Source of the DNA: an uncultured Collinsella sp.
Lineage (GTDB): Bacteria; Actinomycetota; Coriobacteriia; Coriobacteriales; Coriobacteriaceae
Length of the DNA: 5,650 nt
Reading direction: 5' to 3'
Assembly (NCBI GenBank): GCA_902494295.1
Contig: CABUSL010000121.1
Span: 1-5,650 of the forward strand
Both the position numbers and the translations under genes were made by a program. Within the stretch, counting starts at the first letter, position 1. Each line of letters starts with the position of its first letter. The notes below the pieces were generated by a model. It ran no database searches. It saw only the letters and a program-made list of their open reading frames with translations, and had not been told where the DNA came from. This document shows, one piece after another, positions 1 to 5,180 of the stretch.

Positions 1-198
1 CCCCATACCGAGCTTGTTGAGCATCTAGTCGATCTGGCGCCGGACGGCGGTATTGTTACTGATGATTCAATGGTGACCCGCACGCCAGGTCTATTTGCCG
101 CTGGCGACATCCGTTCCAAACGTTTACGCCAGGTTGTGACCGCTGTTTCTGATGGAGCCATAGCGGCAACAAGCGCATATGCATTTCTCCGCGGATAA
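1..198 (+). CDS. trxB: Thioredoxin reductase, C-terminal end (5' truncated)
   Basis: Frame 1 is open from the window edge to TAA at 196-198 and gives the last 65 residues. The stretch PGLFAAGDIRSKRLRQVVTA followed by SDGAIAA is the hallmark C-terminal FAD-binding segment of bacterial thioredoxin reductases. In the family, the GD aspartate contacts FAD and the RQV-TA-DGA helix closes the flavin site. The enzyme is a cytoplasmic NADPH-dependent flavoprotein that reduces thioredoxin. Its NADPH domain and redox CxxC lie outside the window, so I cannot tell whether it is a classical TrxB or a close TrxB-like flavoprotein. A terminator hairpin follows at 243-276, so the gene appears to end its transcript. 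Confidence 0.93.
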   Translation, partial: PHTELVEHLVDLAPDGGIVTDDSMVTRTPGLFAAGDIRSKRLRQVVTAVSDGAIAATSAYAFLRG

Positions 199-242
199 GT
201 ACGATAATATATCTTATGTAAGGTTATTATCTATTAACTAAA

Positions 243-281
243 TGGTGGGACGATGCATCAGTGTGCTGTCCCGCCAAATTT
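243..281 (+). terminator. Rho-independent terminator after trxB
   Basis: GGTGGGAC (244-251) pairs with GTCCCGCC (268-275) through one G-U wobble, and T243-A276 adds a ninth pair. GCA (255-257) with TGC (264-266) can extend the helix past a small bulge. It is followed by AAATTTCTT, a weak T-tract. It separates trxB from the promoter of the downstream gene. Confidence 0.65.
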
Positions 282-290
282 CTTGTCGGC

Positions 291-313
291 TATGTGGTAT
301 GCAAAACTAGATA
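291..313 (+). promoter_or_regulatory. Putative operator, copy A (upstream of the DUF1836 gene)
   Basis: The 23-bp site reads TATGTGGT, then ATGCAAA, then ACTAGATA: an imperfect inverted repeat of 8-bp arms around 7 bp. It matches the minus strand of 1963-1985, upstream of the degV-family gene, at 20 of 23 positions, including an unbroken 12-bp run CAAAACTAGATA. Both copies read toward the gene they precede. Copy A overlaps the expected -35/spacer of the DUF1836 promoter, which would suit repression. The match is seen directly; operator function is inferred. Confidence 0.6.
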
Positions 314-327
314 ATCTAGAATACAAT
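299..327 (+). promoter_or_regulatory. Candidate promoter of the DUF1836 gene
   Basis: TACAAT at 322-327 matches 5 of 6 bases of the -10 consensus and would start transcription near 334, leaving a leader of about 17 nt before the ATG. No good -35 lies 16-18 bp upstream (299-304 is ATGCAA). This is compatible with an activator-dependent or weak autoregulated promoter. GATAAT at 310-315 is an alternative -10, inside the palindrome. Confidence 0.4.
307..319. repeat. Perfect 13-bp palindrome overlapping operator A
   Basis: CTAGAT-A-ATCTAG is a perfect 6-bp-arm inverted repeat around one base. It shares its left arm with the right half of operator A, so two overlapping dyads use the same CTAGAT element. 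It lies immediately upstream of the likely -10 box and could be a second binding register for the same protein. Confidence 0.5.
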
Positions 328-350
328 ATAGAAATGAACGGAGGACCTTT

Positions 351-962
351 ATGAACCACGTTAAACACGTTATTCCGATGTCCGATTCGTCGGTCAGCAT
401 TAAGCCTGAGGATATTCAGCCCACTGTGCTGCCCGATGCATTTATTCAGTCCGATATCGTGCGCAAACTTAATACGTTGAGCCTGCCGCGCTATAACCAG
501 TTGCCCAATGTGACGCTCTACCGCGACCAGGTTATTGAGTATGTTGCGCTGTGGATGGAGCCGCTGTCCATTTGTGTTGAGCAGCCCGTCATTACGCCAT
601 CGATGATCAATAACTACGTTAAGGTCGGCCTGGTGCCTGCTCCGGTCAAAAAGCAATATGGCCGCGAGCAGATTGCCCGCCTGATCGCTATCTGCATCTT
701 TAAGCAGGTGCTACCTATTGCTGCGGTGCAGGCACTCTTTAACATTCAGCGTTTGAGCTACGATGCCCCGACGGCCTTTGATTATGTGGTCGATCAGCTC
801 GAGGCATCGATTCGTTCGGCGTTTTCCATCGAGCAGACGCCGGTTCCCGATACGGCGCATCAGGTAACGCGTGAGTCGCTGCTTGTGCGCAGCGCGGTTT
901 CATCCTTTGTTTCGAAGGCTTACTTGATGAGCTATCTCAAGTTCAACGGGTTTAATAGCTAG
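351..962 (+). CDS. DUF1836 domain protein, probable MerR-like DNA-binding regulator
   Basis: This 203-residue cytoplasmic protein carries the DUF1836 signature. LPRYNQLP (45-52) and LYRDQVIEYV (56-65) are followed by the strongly conserved ITPSMINNYVKVGLVP (81-96), then KKQYGREQIARL (100-111) and FKQVLPI (117-123). The central segment reads like a MerR-type winged helix: a helix-turn-helix, then a K/R-rich wing with a Y-x-R motif and a hydrophobic helix. The family has no settled biochemical role that I can name; DNA binding is inferred from this resemblance. The start at 351 is supported by GGAGG at 340-344 with 6-nt spacing; the internal ATG at 378 lacks a ribosome site. The gene is alone between two terminators and is preceded by an operator also found before the convergent degV-family gene. 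It is plausibly autoregulated and a regulator of that gene. Confidence 0.88.
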   Translation: MNHVKHVIPMSDSSVSIKPEDIQPTVLPDAFIQSDIVRKLNTLSLPRYNQLPNVTLYRDQVIEYVALWMEPLSICVEQPVITPSMINNYVKVGLVPAPVKKQYGREQIARLIAICIFKQVLPIAAVQALFNIQRLSYDAPTAFDYVVDQLEASIRSAFSIEQTPVPDTAHQVTRESLLVRSAVSSFVSKAYLMSYLKFNGFNS

Positions 963-971
963 CCGAAGTAT

Positions 972-1021
972 AAAACGGGCGGGACAAAGAGCCATCTGTC
1001 GCTTTGTCCCGCCCGTATTTT
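972..1021. terminator. Bidirectional terminator between the DUF1836 and DegV genes
   Basis: A perfect 15-bp stem pairs 975-989 with 1002-1016 around a 12-nt loop. A TTTT run follows on the plus strand (1018-1021). On the minus strand the complement of AAAA (972-975) supplies a T-run. It sits between two convergent stop codons and should end transcripts from both sides. Confidence 0.88.
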
Positions 1022-1034
1022 GCTTGGTTGGACT

Positions 1035-1901
1035 TTATTTGCCCGAAGCTACGCCCATGCCGTAGCCGATGATGAGGCCGTGCATCTCGGCGTAATAGGA
1101 ATCCAGGCCGTTGCAGGGCATGATGATGGTCTTGGAGCCGGGCCAATGCTCGACTATGCGGTCAGTAAGCGCCTGTGCTCCAGCTTCGTTCTCAACGTGA
1201 TCGATGATGACCTCGCCGCCCGTAAAACCCTCGGCTTCCATGGTGTCGATGATCTTGTTGAGCATCTTCTTTTCGCCACGTGTGTGCCCGACGAGTTCGA
1301 TTTTACCAGCTTCACTCGCCGTGCCCAAAATGCGGATATTGAGCTTGTTGGCAATGACGCCGGCTGCCTTAGGGATACGTCCGGCTTTGGCGAGGTTTTC
1401 GTAATTGCACAAGCTGAAGAGGATTTTGCTGTTCTGCTCAAGGCTATCGAAGTATGCGCAAGCGTCCTCGAATGAGACATCCGGATTGCTTGCAAGATAG
1501 CGGTCGAACAGCAAGAAAATGAGGTCCATTTTGCCGCCAGCTGCGCGTGAATTGACTAGATGAATCTGTCGGTCGGGCTCCTCGGCAAGAACCATATCGC
1601 GAGCCGTGGCTGCCGCGTTGTAGCTGCCCGACACGCCCTCAGAGATCGGCATGCAGATGGTCTTGTCTGCCAATTTGAAGAGCTCGGCCCACTCCCCTAC
1701 GCTGGGACAAGCGCTCGAAGAAGCGTTCGTCTCCGCCTGAACAGCGCAGTTGAGCTCATGCACATCGAGCGAAAGGTCATCGACGAATTCACGCTCCCCC
1801 ACTCGAATTTTGAGGGGCGCAAATGCAAAGGTGGTATGGGGCGCGGTCGGTTGCCAATCGCGGAGGTTACAGCTTGAATCGGAGATAAGTGCCCAGCTCA
1901 T
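1035..1901 (-). CDS. DegV family protein (fatty-acid-binding, FakB-like)
   Basis: The 288-residue protein has the usual family length. It begins with the canonical ISDSSCNL (6-13), which matches the family's D-S-x-x-L N terminus. SSSACPSVGEW (61-71) corresponds to the T-S-Q-P-S loop, and ISEGVSGSYNAA (86-97) to the I-S-S-x-L-S-G-T-Y motif that holds the lipid carboxylate. KAGRIPK (172-178) matches the conserved K-x-G-R-I element, and the C terminus HGLIIGYGMG (274-283) is also typical. Family members bind a long-chain fatty acid; FakB members present it to the kinase FakA for phosphorylation and phospholipid synthesis. No fakA is in the window, so the partner is unknown. The ATG at 1899-1901 has AAAGGA (1908-1913) six bases upstream. 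The gene stands alone, with its own TATAAT promoter and two dyads upstream, and shares an operator with the convergent DUF1836 gene. Confidence 0.93.
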   Translation of the reverse strand: MSWALISDSSCNLRDWQPTAPHTTFAFAPLKIRVGEREFVDDLSLDVHELNCAVQAETNASSSACPSVGEWAELFKLADKTICMPISEGVSGSYNAAATARDMVLAEEPDRQIHLVNSRAAGGKMDLIFLLFDRYLASNPDVSFEDACAYFDSLEQNSKILFSLCNYENLAKAGRIPKAAGVIANKLNIRILGTASEAGKIELVGHTRGEKKMLNKIIDTMEAEGFTGGEVIIDHVENEAGAQALTDRIVEHWPGSKTIIMPCNGLDSYYAEMHGLIIGYGMGVASGK

Positions 1902-1924
1902 AGAGGGTCCTTTCTAATTGTTCC

Positions 1925-1956
1925 CATTCAATTATAGCCATCTTGCAAATTGAATG
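1925..1956. repeat. 9-bp inverted repeat spanning the degV core promoter
   Basis: CATTCAATT (1925-1933) and AATTGAATG (1948-1956) are exact reverse complements separated by 14 bp. The left arm overlaps the TATAAT box and the right arm overlaps the -35 area. A bound dimer would occlude RNA polymerase. It differs in sequence from the neighbouring CTAGAT-type palindrome, so a second regulator is possible. Confidence 0.45.
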
Positions 1957-1959
1957 TAC
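1931..1959 (-). promoter_or_regulatory. Promoter of the DegV-family gene
   Basis: The minus strand carries a perfect TATAAT at 1931-1936, giving a likely start near 1924 and a leader of about 22 nt. A weak -35 (TACATT, 1953-1958, 16-bp spacing) is the best candidate. A strong -10 with a poor -35, next to an upstream palindrome, is the arrangement expected for an activated promoter. Confidence 0.6.
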
Positions 1960-1993
1960 GGCTATCTAGTTTTGAATACTAGATAGCCGTACA
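1955..1993. promoter_or_regulatory. Long palindrome with operator copy B (1963-1985) upstream of degV
   Basis: Arms 1955-1970 and 1978-1993 are perfect 16-bp reverse complements around a 7-bp centre. The inner 23 bp (1963-1985) read on the minus strand as TATCTAGT, ATTCAAA, ACTAGATA and match copy A at 291-313 in 20 of 23 positions. The centre lies about 50 bp upstream of the predicted degV start, upstream of the -35. No T-tract follows on either strand, so it is not a good terminator. Operator function is inferred from the shared sequence and symmetry. Confidence 0.65.
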
Positions 1994-2000
1994 AGATTAG

Positions 2001-2042
2001 AGAAAAAAGAATGGACCTCGCGACTTAAAGCCACGAGGTCCA
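2001..2042 (-). terminator. Rho-independent terminator after the NlpC/P60 gene
   Basis: On the minus strand a perfect 9-bp stem (2034-2042 with 2012-2020), TGGACCTCG with CGAGGTCCA, is followed by TTCTTTTTTCT (2001-2011). It lies just past the NlpC/P60 stop codon and closes the five-gene leftward cluster before the degV promoter region. Confidence 0.85.
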
Positions 2043-2066
2043 CATTCACACGCTGTGTAAGATGAC

Positions 2067-3194
2067 TTAATAGCGCACGAAGATGTAGTTATTGTTCATG
2101 CCGGCGGCAACGGAGCTGATGATGACACCCGTGTTGTAGTCGGAAGCATGAATCATCTGACCACCACCGATGTAAATGCCGGTGTGGTACGAGTTGACCA
2201 CAACGTCACCGGGCTGCGGATCGGACACACGCGTCCAGCCCATAAAGGTGCCCGTGGTGCCCAGGCGGCAATAGCGACCAGTGAGGCAATAGCTAACAAA
2301 ACCAGAGCAGTCGAAGCTGTTCGGGCCAATTCCGCCCCAGGAATAAGCGCAACCAAGCTTGCTGTATGCACGCGAGACAACAGAACCGCCATCGACGGAC
2401 TGGCTCGGAGCAGAAGGCGTCGGAGCCGGAGCAGGCGTGGGGGGCTGCGGCGTCGGAGCAGGTGTCGGCGTGGGCGCCGGAGTGTTGCCGCCCTGGTTGT
2501 TGTTATTGCTGGTCTGGCCACCGTTGTTGGTGTTCTCGGTCGTACCGGCAGTCTCGTTGCTCACCGTGGCCTTCTCGGCGGTGCTGGCGTTGATGCCGGC
2601 CTGCAGCGCGGCGTTGGCCTCGGCCTCTGCGGCAAGCTCGGCCTGCAGCTGCGAATCCAGGGAGTTTACGACGTTCTGGGCTTCAGCCTGCTGGGCATTA
2701 AGCTCGTCGACCTTCTTTTGCGTGGTGGCGACGTTCTTCTCCTGCTCGGCCTGCTTATCGGTGAGCTGCTGCTTAAGCTCCTTGACCTCTTGAATGGTCT
2801 GAGCCTGCTTATCGGAAACTTTGCCGTAGTAGAACAGACGGTTGAGCATATCGCTCAGGTCATCGACGCCCGTCAGAACCTGAAGCAGGCTCAGACCGCC
2901 GGTTTTGTACTCGCCGGCGACATAGGTCGAGAGCTTGGCCTGACCATCGGCGATTTCCTGCTGCTTTTGCGTGATCTCGCCAGCAGTCTGATCGAGCGCC
3001 TGCGTCTGCGTTGCGAGCTCATCGTAAATCTGCTGGGTTTGGGTACCGATCTGCTCGAGCTTCGTACGAGCAGCGGCAAGGTCGGATGCGGTATCGGCGT
3101 AGGCAGGAGCCGCAAGGCCCAAGCCCAAAACACAAGCGAGGGTTGCCGTAGCAGCGCAGCGTGCCATGTTTTTGTGCGTGTTTGCTGTGCGCAT
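2067..3194 (-). CDS. Secreted PcsB-like NlpC/P60 peptidoglycan hydrolase
   Basis: This 375-residue exported protein has three parts. A Sec signal peptide (1-33) has basic residues, a hydrophobic core and an AYA cleavage site before D34. A long charged, Gln-rich coiled coil (about 35-205) resembles the N-terminal region of PcsB/CwlO-type hydrolases. After an Asn/Gly-rich and Pro-Thr-Ala-rich linker (about 215-265) comes an NlpC/P60 domain (about 268-375). DCSGF gives the catalytic Cys296, YHTGIYIG gives His337, and MIHAS gives the third polar residue, His349. The family cuts D-Glu/meso-DAP-type stem-peptide bonds in the wall, often at division, with the coiled coil restraining activity. The ATG at 3192-3194 has AAGGA (3201-3205) six bases upstream. 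It begins 32 nt after apt, and no promoter is evident in that gap. Four cysteines in the extracellular domain (282, 296, 303, 309) are noteworthy. The exact bond cleaved is not determinable here. Confidence 0.93.
   Translation of the reverse strand: MRTANTHKNMARCAATATLACVLGLGLAAPAYADTASDLAAARTKLEQIGTQTQQIYDELATQTQALDQTAGEITQKQQEIADGQAKLSTYVAGEYKTGGLSLLQVLTGVDDLSDMLNRLFYYGKVSDKQAQTIQEVKELKQQLTDKQAEQEKNVATTQKKVDELNAQQAEAQNVVNSLDSQLQAELAAEAEANAALQAGINASTAEKATVSNETAGTTENTNNGGQTSNNNNQGGNTPAPTPTPAPTPQPPTPAPAPTPSAPSQSVDGGSVVSRAYSKLGCAYSWGGIGPNSFDCSGFVSYCLTGRYCRLGTTGTFMGWTRVSDPQPGDVVVNSYHTGIYIGGGQMIHASDYNTGVIISSVAAGMNNNYIFVRY
2406..2528 (-). repeat. Low-complexity linker of the NlpC/P60 protein
   Basis: The minus strand encodes an Asn/Gly/Gln-rich run (residues 223-237) followed by a degenerate Pro-Ala-Pro-Thr repeat (239-263). 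The DNA is an irregular array of GG(C/A)G(T/C)CGG-like units. It is a flexible wall-spanning or wall-associated spacer between coiled coil and catalytic domain, and a place where length variation between strains is likely. Confidence 0.75.
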
Positions 3195-3226
3195 GTAGCT
3201 TCCTTTCCAGTAACTAAGGGTAACGG

Positions 3227-3757
3227 CTAGTCCACCGTCACCAGGCTAAAGAGCTCCACATCGTCATCAGACGGCGTGAGCTTCTCGCGCGGGTTGAGAA
3301 ACGCAAGCTCAAGGATACAACCGTAACCGACAAGCTTTGCGCCCATATCTCGCACCAGTTTACCTGTTGCCTCGACGGTTCCGCCCGTCGCGACCAAGTC
3401 GTCCAGAATCAACACGGTATCTTTAGAGCTGATAGCGTCGGCATGAATCTCAATGGAATCCGTTCCGTACTCGAGCTCGTAGCTCTGGCTCACGGTCTCG
3501 CGCGGCAGCTTGCCCGGTTTACGTGCGGGAACAAAGCCAGCGCCAAGGGCTACAGCCACCGGTACGCCAACCATAAAACCGCGAGCCTCGGGCCCCACGA
3601 CCTTGGTGATTCCCATGCCGGCAAAGTGCTCGGCGAGGGCATCGGTCATGGCTTTGAGCGCCTCGGGGTTGCCAAAGAGCGGCGTGATGTCTTTAAAGAT
3701 GACTCCGGGCTCGGGATAGTCGGGGATGTCGACGATTTGAGATTCGAAGTCGTACAT
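3227..3757 (-). CDS. apt: Adenine phosphoribosyltransferase
   Basis: The 176-residue cytoplasmic enzyme makes AMP from adenine and PRPP (purine salvage). DIPDYPEPGVIFKDITPLF near the N terminus is the conserved Apt adenine-side signature. GPEARGF (55-61) and RKPGKLP (79-85) follow, and VLILDDLVATGGT (115-127) is the PRPP-binding loop. The length is typical. I place the start at the ATG at 3755-3757, which has AAAGG (3765-3769) seven bases upstream. An in-frame TTG at 3770-3772 would add five residues but overlaps this ribosome site and has none of its own. It follows the MerR gene by 40 nt with no terminator and precedes the NlpC/P60 gene by 32 nt, so co-transcription is likely. Apt is not usually part of the garA-ftsR neighbourhood in mycobacteria. 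Confidence 0.96.
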   Translation of the reverse strand: MYDFESQIVDIPDYPEPGVIFKDITPLFGNPEALKAMTDALAEHFAGMGITKVVGPEARGFMVGVPVAVALGAGFVPARKPGKLPRETVSQSYELEYGTDSIEIHADAISSKDTVLILDDLVATGGTVEATGKLVRDMGAKLVGYGCILELAFLNPREKLTPSDDDVELFSLVTVD

Positions 3758-3797
3758 TGCATGACCTTTCAATGGGTTGTCGGATAAGCGGCAGCTG

Positions 3798-4676
3798 TTA
3801 TTTGCCCGCGGTGGCGGTGCCGGATTGCGAGGGGGCGACGACCTTGAGCGGCTTTACAAGAGAATCCTCGTGCGAAGCCGGCGCGGCTTTCTCTTCGCTT
3901 TTGGCCTTGGTGGACTCGGAGCGAGTGATTTCTTCATCGAGTGCATCGATGTCGGCGTCCTCGACCACGGCGTTGAGCGACTCAAAAACGCGGTTCTTGA
4001 GCAGTGCGGTGTGCACACCTTCCGTTAGGTCGTGAAGCTTCTTAAACGCACGCTCGAGCTTGGCGTCGCGCTCGTCATCGGAGGTATCCATGCCGAGCAT
4101 GCTCACGAGCACCTGCTCAAACATCGAGGACTCGCGGTTGGCGGAAGACACGTACTGACGCAGGTTGCGCGGCTCGATATGGAAGCGCGACAGCTCGGAG
4201 CAGTAGCGGATGATCGGAAAATCGCGACCATCGACGAGCTCACGATTTTGCGGACTCTTGATGATGCGAATGAGGTCGTTCTCGGCGAGCGAGCGGATAA
4301 ACGAAATCTCGACGCCCAGCATATCGGGAATGGTCTCGATGGGATGCAGCTTTTGCTTAGTCTCCTTGGGCTCCGTCTTGAGTGGAACGTCGGACAACAG
4401 GCCAACCTCGTAGGCGAGCGTGGACAGGTCCGTGGCGTTTTCCAAGCGCTGCTTAATCACGTTGAGCGGCATGTAGCGAGTCTTCTGCAAGTGCAGAATG
4501 ACCTCCAGGCGATCAACGTCCTCCTTGGAGTACTGACGGTATCCCTTAGGCGTACGATGAGGGGTAATGAGCCCCTCATCCTCTAGAAATCTTATTTTTG
4601 AGTTCGAAAGATCGGGGTATGCGCCTCGAAGTAGGTTGACGACTTGGCCGATACTCAGATAGTTGCGTTCGGCCAT
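3798..4676 (-). CDS. ftsR: MerR-family transcriptional regulator, FtsR (Rv1828)-like
   Basis: The 292-residue protein begins with a MerR helix-turn-helix: YLSIGQVVNLL (6-16), then NSKIRFLEDEGLITPHRTPK (25-44) and GYRQYSKEDVDRL (45-57). KIRFLE-EGL-P-RTP-GYR is characteristic of the actinobacterial FtsR/Rv1828 subgroup. The central part has a second conserved block, LGVEISFIRSL (120-130), and the subgroup motif HIEPRNLRQY (166-175). The last 50 residues are acidic then Ala/Ser/Lys-rich and probably disordered. FtsR of Corynebacterium activates ftsZ; a cell-division role here follows by family. There is no metal-binding or drug-binding cysteine pattern. The ATG (4674-4676) lies three bases past the FHA stop, with GGTGAG (4683-4688) inside the upstream gene. 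Translational coupling with the FHA gene is likely. Confidence 0.88.
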   Translation of the reverse strand: MAERNYLSIGQVVNLLRGAYPDLSNSKIRFLEDEGLITPHRTPKGYRQYSKEDVDRLEVILHLQKTRYMPLNVIKQRLENATDLSTLAYEVGLLSDVPLKTEPKETKQKLHPIETIPDMLGVEISFIRSLAENDLIRIIKSPQNRELVDGRDFPIIRYCSELSRFHIEPRNLRQYVSSANRESSMFEQVLVSMLGMDTSDDERDAKLERAFKKLHDLTEGVHTALLKNRVFESLNAVVEDADIDALDEEITRSESTKAKSEEKAAPASHEDSLVKPLKVVAPSQSGTATAGK

Positions 4677-4679
4677 GCC

Positions 4680-5114
4680 CTACTCACCGGTTTCGATGCG
4701 CTCCGGCGTGCTCTCGTGGTAGATGAGCGTAAACGTACCGATCTGAACGGAAGAACCGTCGTGCAGCGGGGCTGCATTGACGATGGCACCGTCGACCCAG
4801 GTGCCATTGAGCGATCCCAAGTCCTCGATGCGAGCGCCGAGGCCCTCGCGAATAATGCGCGCGTGGCTGCGCGAAACAGTCATGTCGTTGAGGAAGATGC
4901 CGTTCGCGGGATCGCGGCCGATGGTGGTCACGTCGTCCTCGAGCTCAAAAGCGGCACCCGTCTGCGGACCCTTGACGATGGACAGAACGGGGGCGGTGAT
5001 GCGCACGTTGGCCATGAGGTCGGGAACGGTGACGTCGCTTGAAGGCACGCGGAATACGCAGGTAGCGTCAGCAGTCTTATCATTCTGAGGCATATTGTTA
5101 ACCATGTTGTCCAT
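4680..5114 (-). CDS. garA: FHA-domain signalling protein, GarA/OdhI-like
   Basis: The 144-residue cytoplasmic protein has a short N-terminal tail and one forkhead-associated domain (about 45-135). TIGRDPANGIFLND (65-78) contains the core Arg67, TVSRSHARI (80-88) has Ser81 and His84, and GSLNGTWV (100-107) has Asn103. These are the residues that bind phosphothreonine. The tail carries DATCVFR (16-22), which aligns with the ETTSVFR phosphorylation motif of GarA/OdhI and keeps only the second threonine (Thr18). In those proteins phosphorylation makes the FHA domain bind its own tail and release metabolic enzymes such as 2-oxoglutarate dehydrogenase. Adjacency to the FtsR-like gene reproduces the garA-Rv1828 pair. 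The start is the ATG at 5112-5114 with AGGGG (5120-5124) five bases upstream; a TTG further up (5145-5147) would add 11 residues but fits less well. The metabolic targets here are unknown. Confidence 0.88.
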   Translation of the reverse strand: MDNMVNNMPQNDKTADATCVFRVPSSDVTVPDLMANVRITAPVLSIVKGPQTGAAFELEDDVTTIGRDPANGIFLNDMTVSRSHARIIREGLGARIEDLGSLNGTWVDGAIVNAAPLHDGSSVQIGTFTLIYHESTPERIETGE

Positions 5115-5147
5115 GACAACCCCTAACTTATCGCGGACGTGCCGCAA

Positions 5148-5176
5148 ATAATGAACCGTACGTAATCATACCCCAA
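5148..5176 (-). promoter_or_regulatory. Candidate internal promoter for the FHA-MerR genes
   Basis: In the 66-nt gap before the FHA gene, the minus strand has TTGGGG (5171-5176), a 17-bp spacer and CATTAT (5148-5153). The spacing is ideal but each box matches poorly (about 3 and 4 of 6). It could give the signalling genes transcription independent of the phospholipid gene. Confidence 0.25.
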
Positions 5177-5180
5177 CGAA

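Noticed and set aside
22..29. CATCTAGT, similar to the left arm of the operator
   Set aside because: It is inside the trxB coding frame and no right arm follows at the expected spacing.
203..231. 7-bp inverted repeat GATAATA / TATTATC just after trxB
   Set aside because: It is all A/T but for one pair, spaced by 15 bp, and precedes a better terminator. AT-rich composition explains it adequately.
1020..1475. A 151-codon plus-strand frame opposite the degV-family gene
   Set aside because: It begins inside the terminator hairpin region and reads the complement of conserved DegV motifs; no independent evidence for it.
1554..1562. Another ACTAGAT-like half-site
   Set aside because: It lies inside the degV-family coding region and has no matching left half 15 bp away, so it is probably chance.
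3132..3134. Possible lipobox cysteine (Cys21) in the NlpC/P60 signal peptide
   Set aside because: The residue at -3 is Thr rather than Leu, and the cysteine sits in the middle of the hydrophobic core, with a good AYA cleavage site further on.
2148..3230. A 360-codon open frame on the plus strand, antisense to the NlpC/P60 gene
   Set aside because: Its product is Leu/Gly/Arg-rich without any family motif, has no ribosome site, and mirrors the codon bias of the opposite gene. The minus-strand frame has a signal peptide and a full catalytic domain.
4032..4586. A 184-codon plus-strand frame opposite the MerR-family gene
   Set aside because: Shadow frame: no recognisable domain, no ribosome site, wholly inside a well-identified gene.
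5133..5145. Short GCGG-N5-CCGC dyad upstream of the FHA gene
   Set aside because: Only four pairs, no T-tract and no second copy; too weak to call a terminator or operator.
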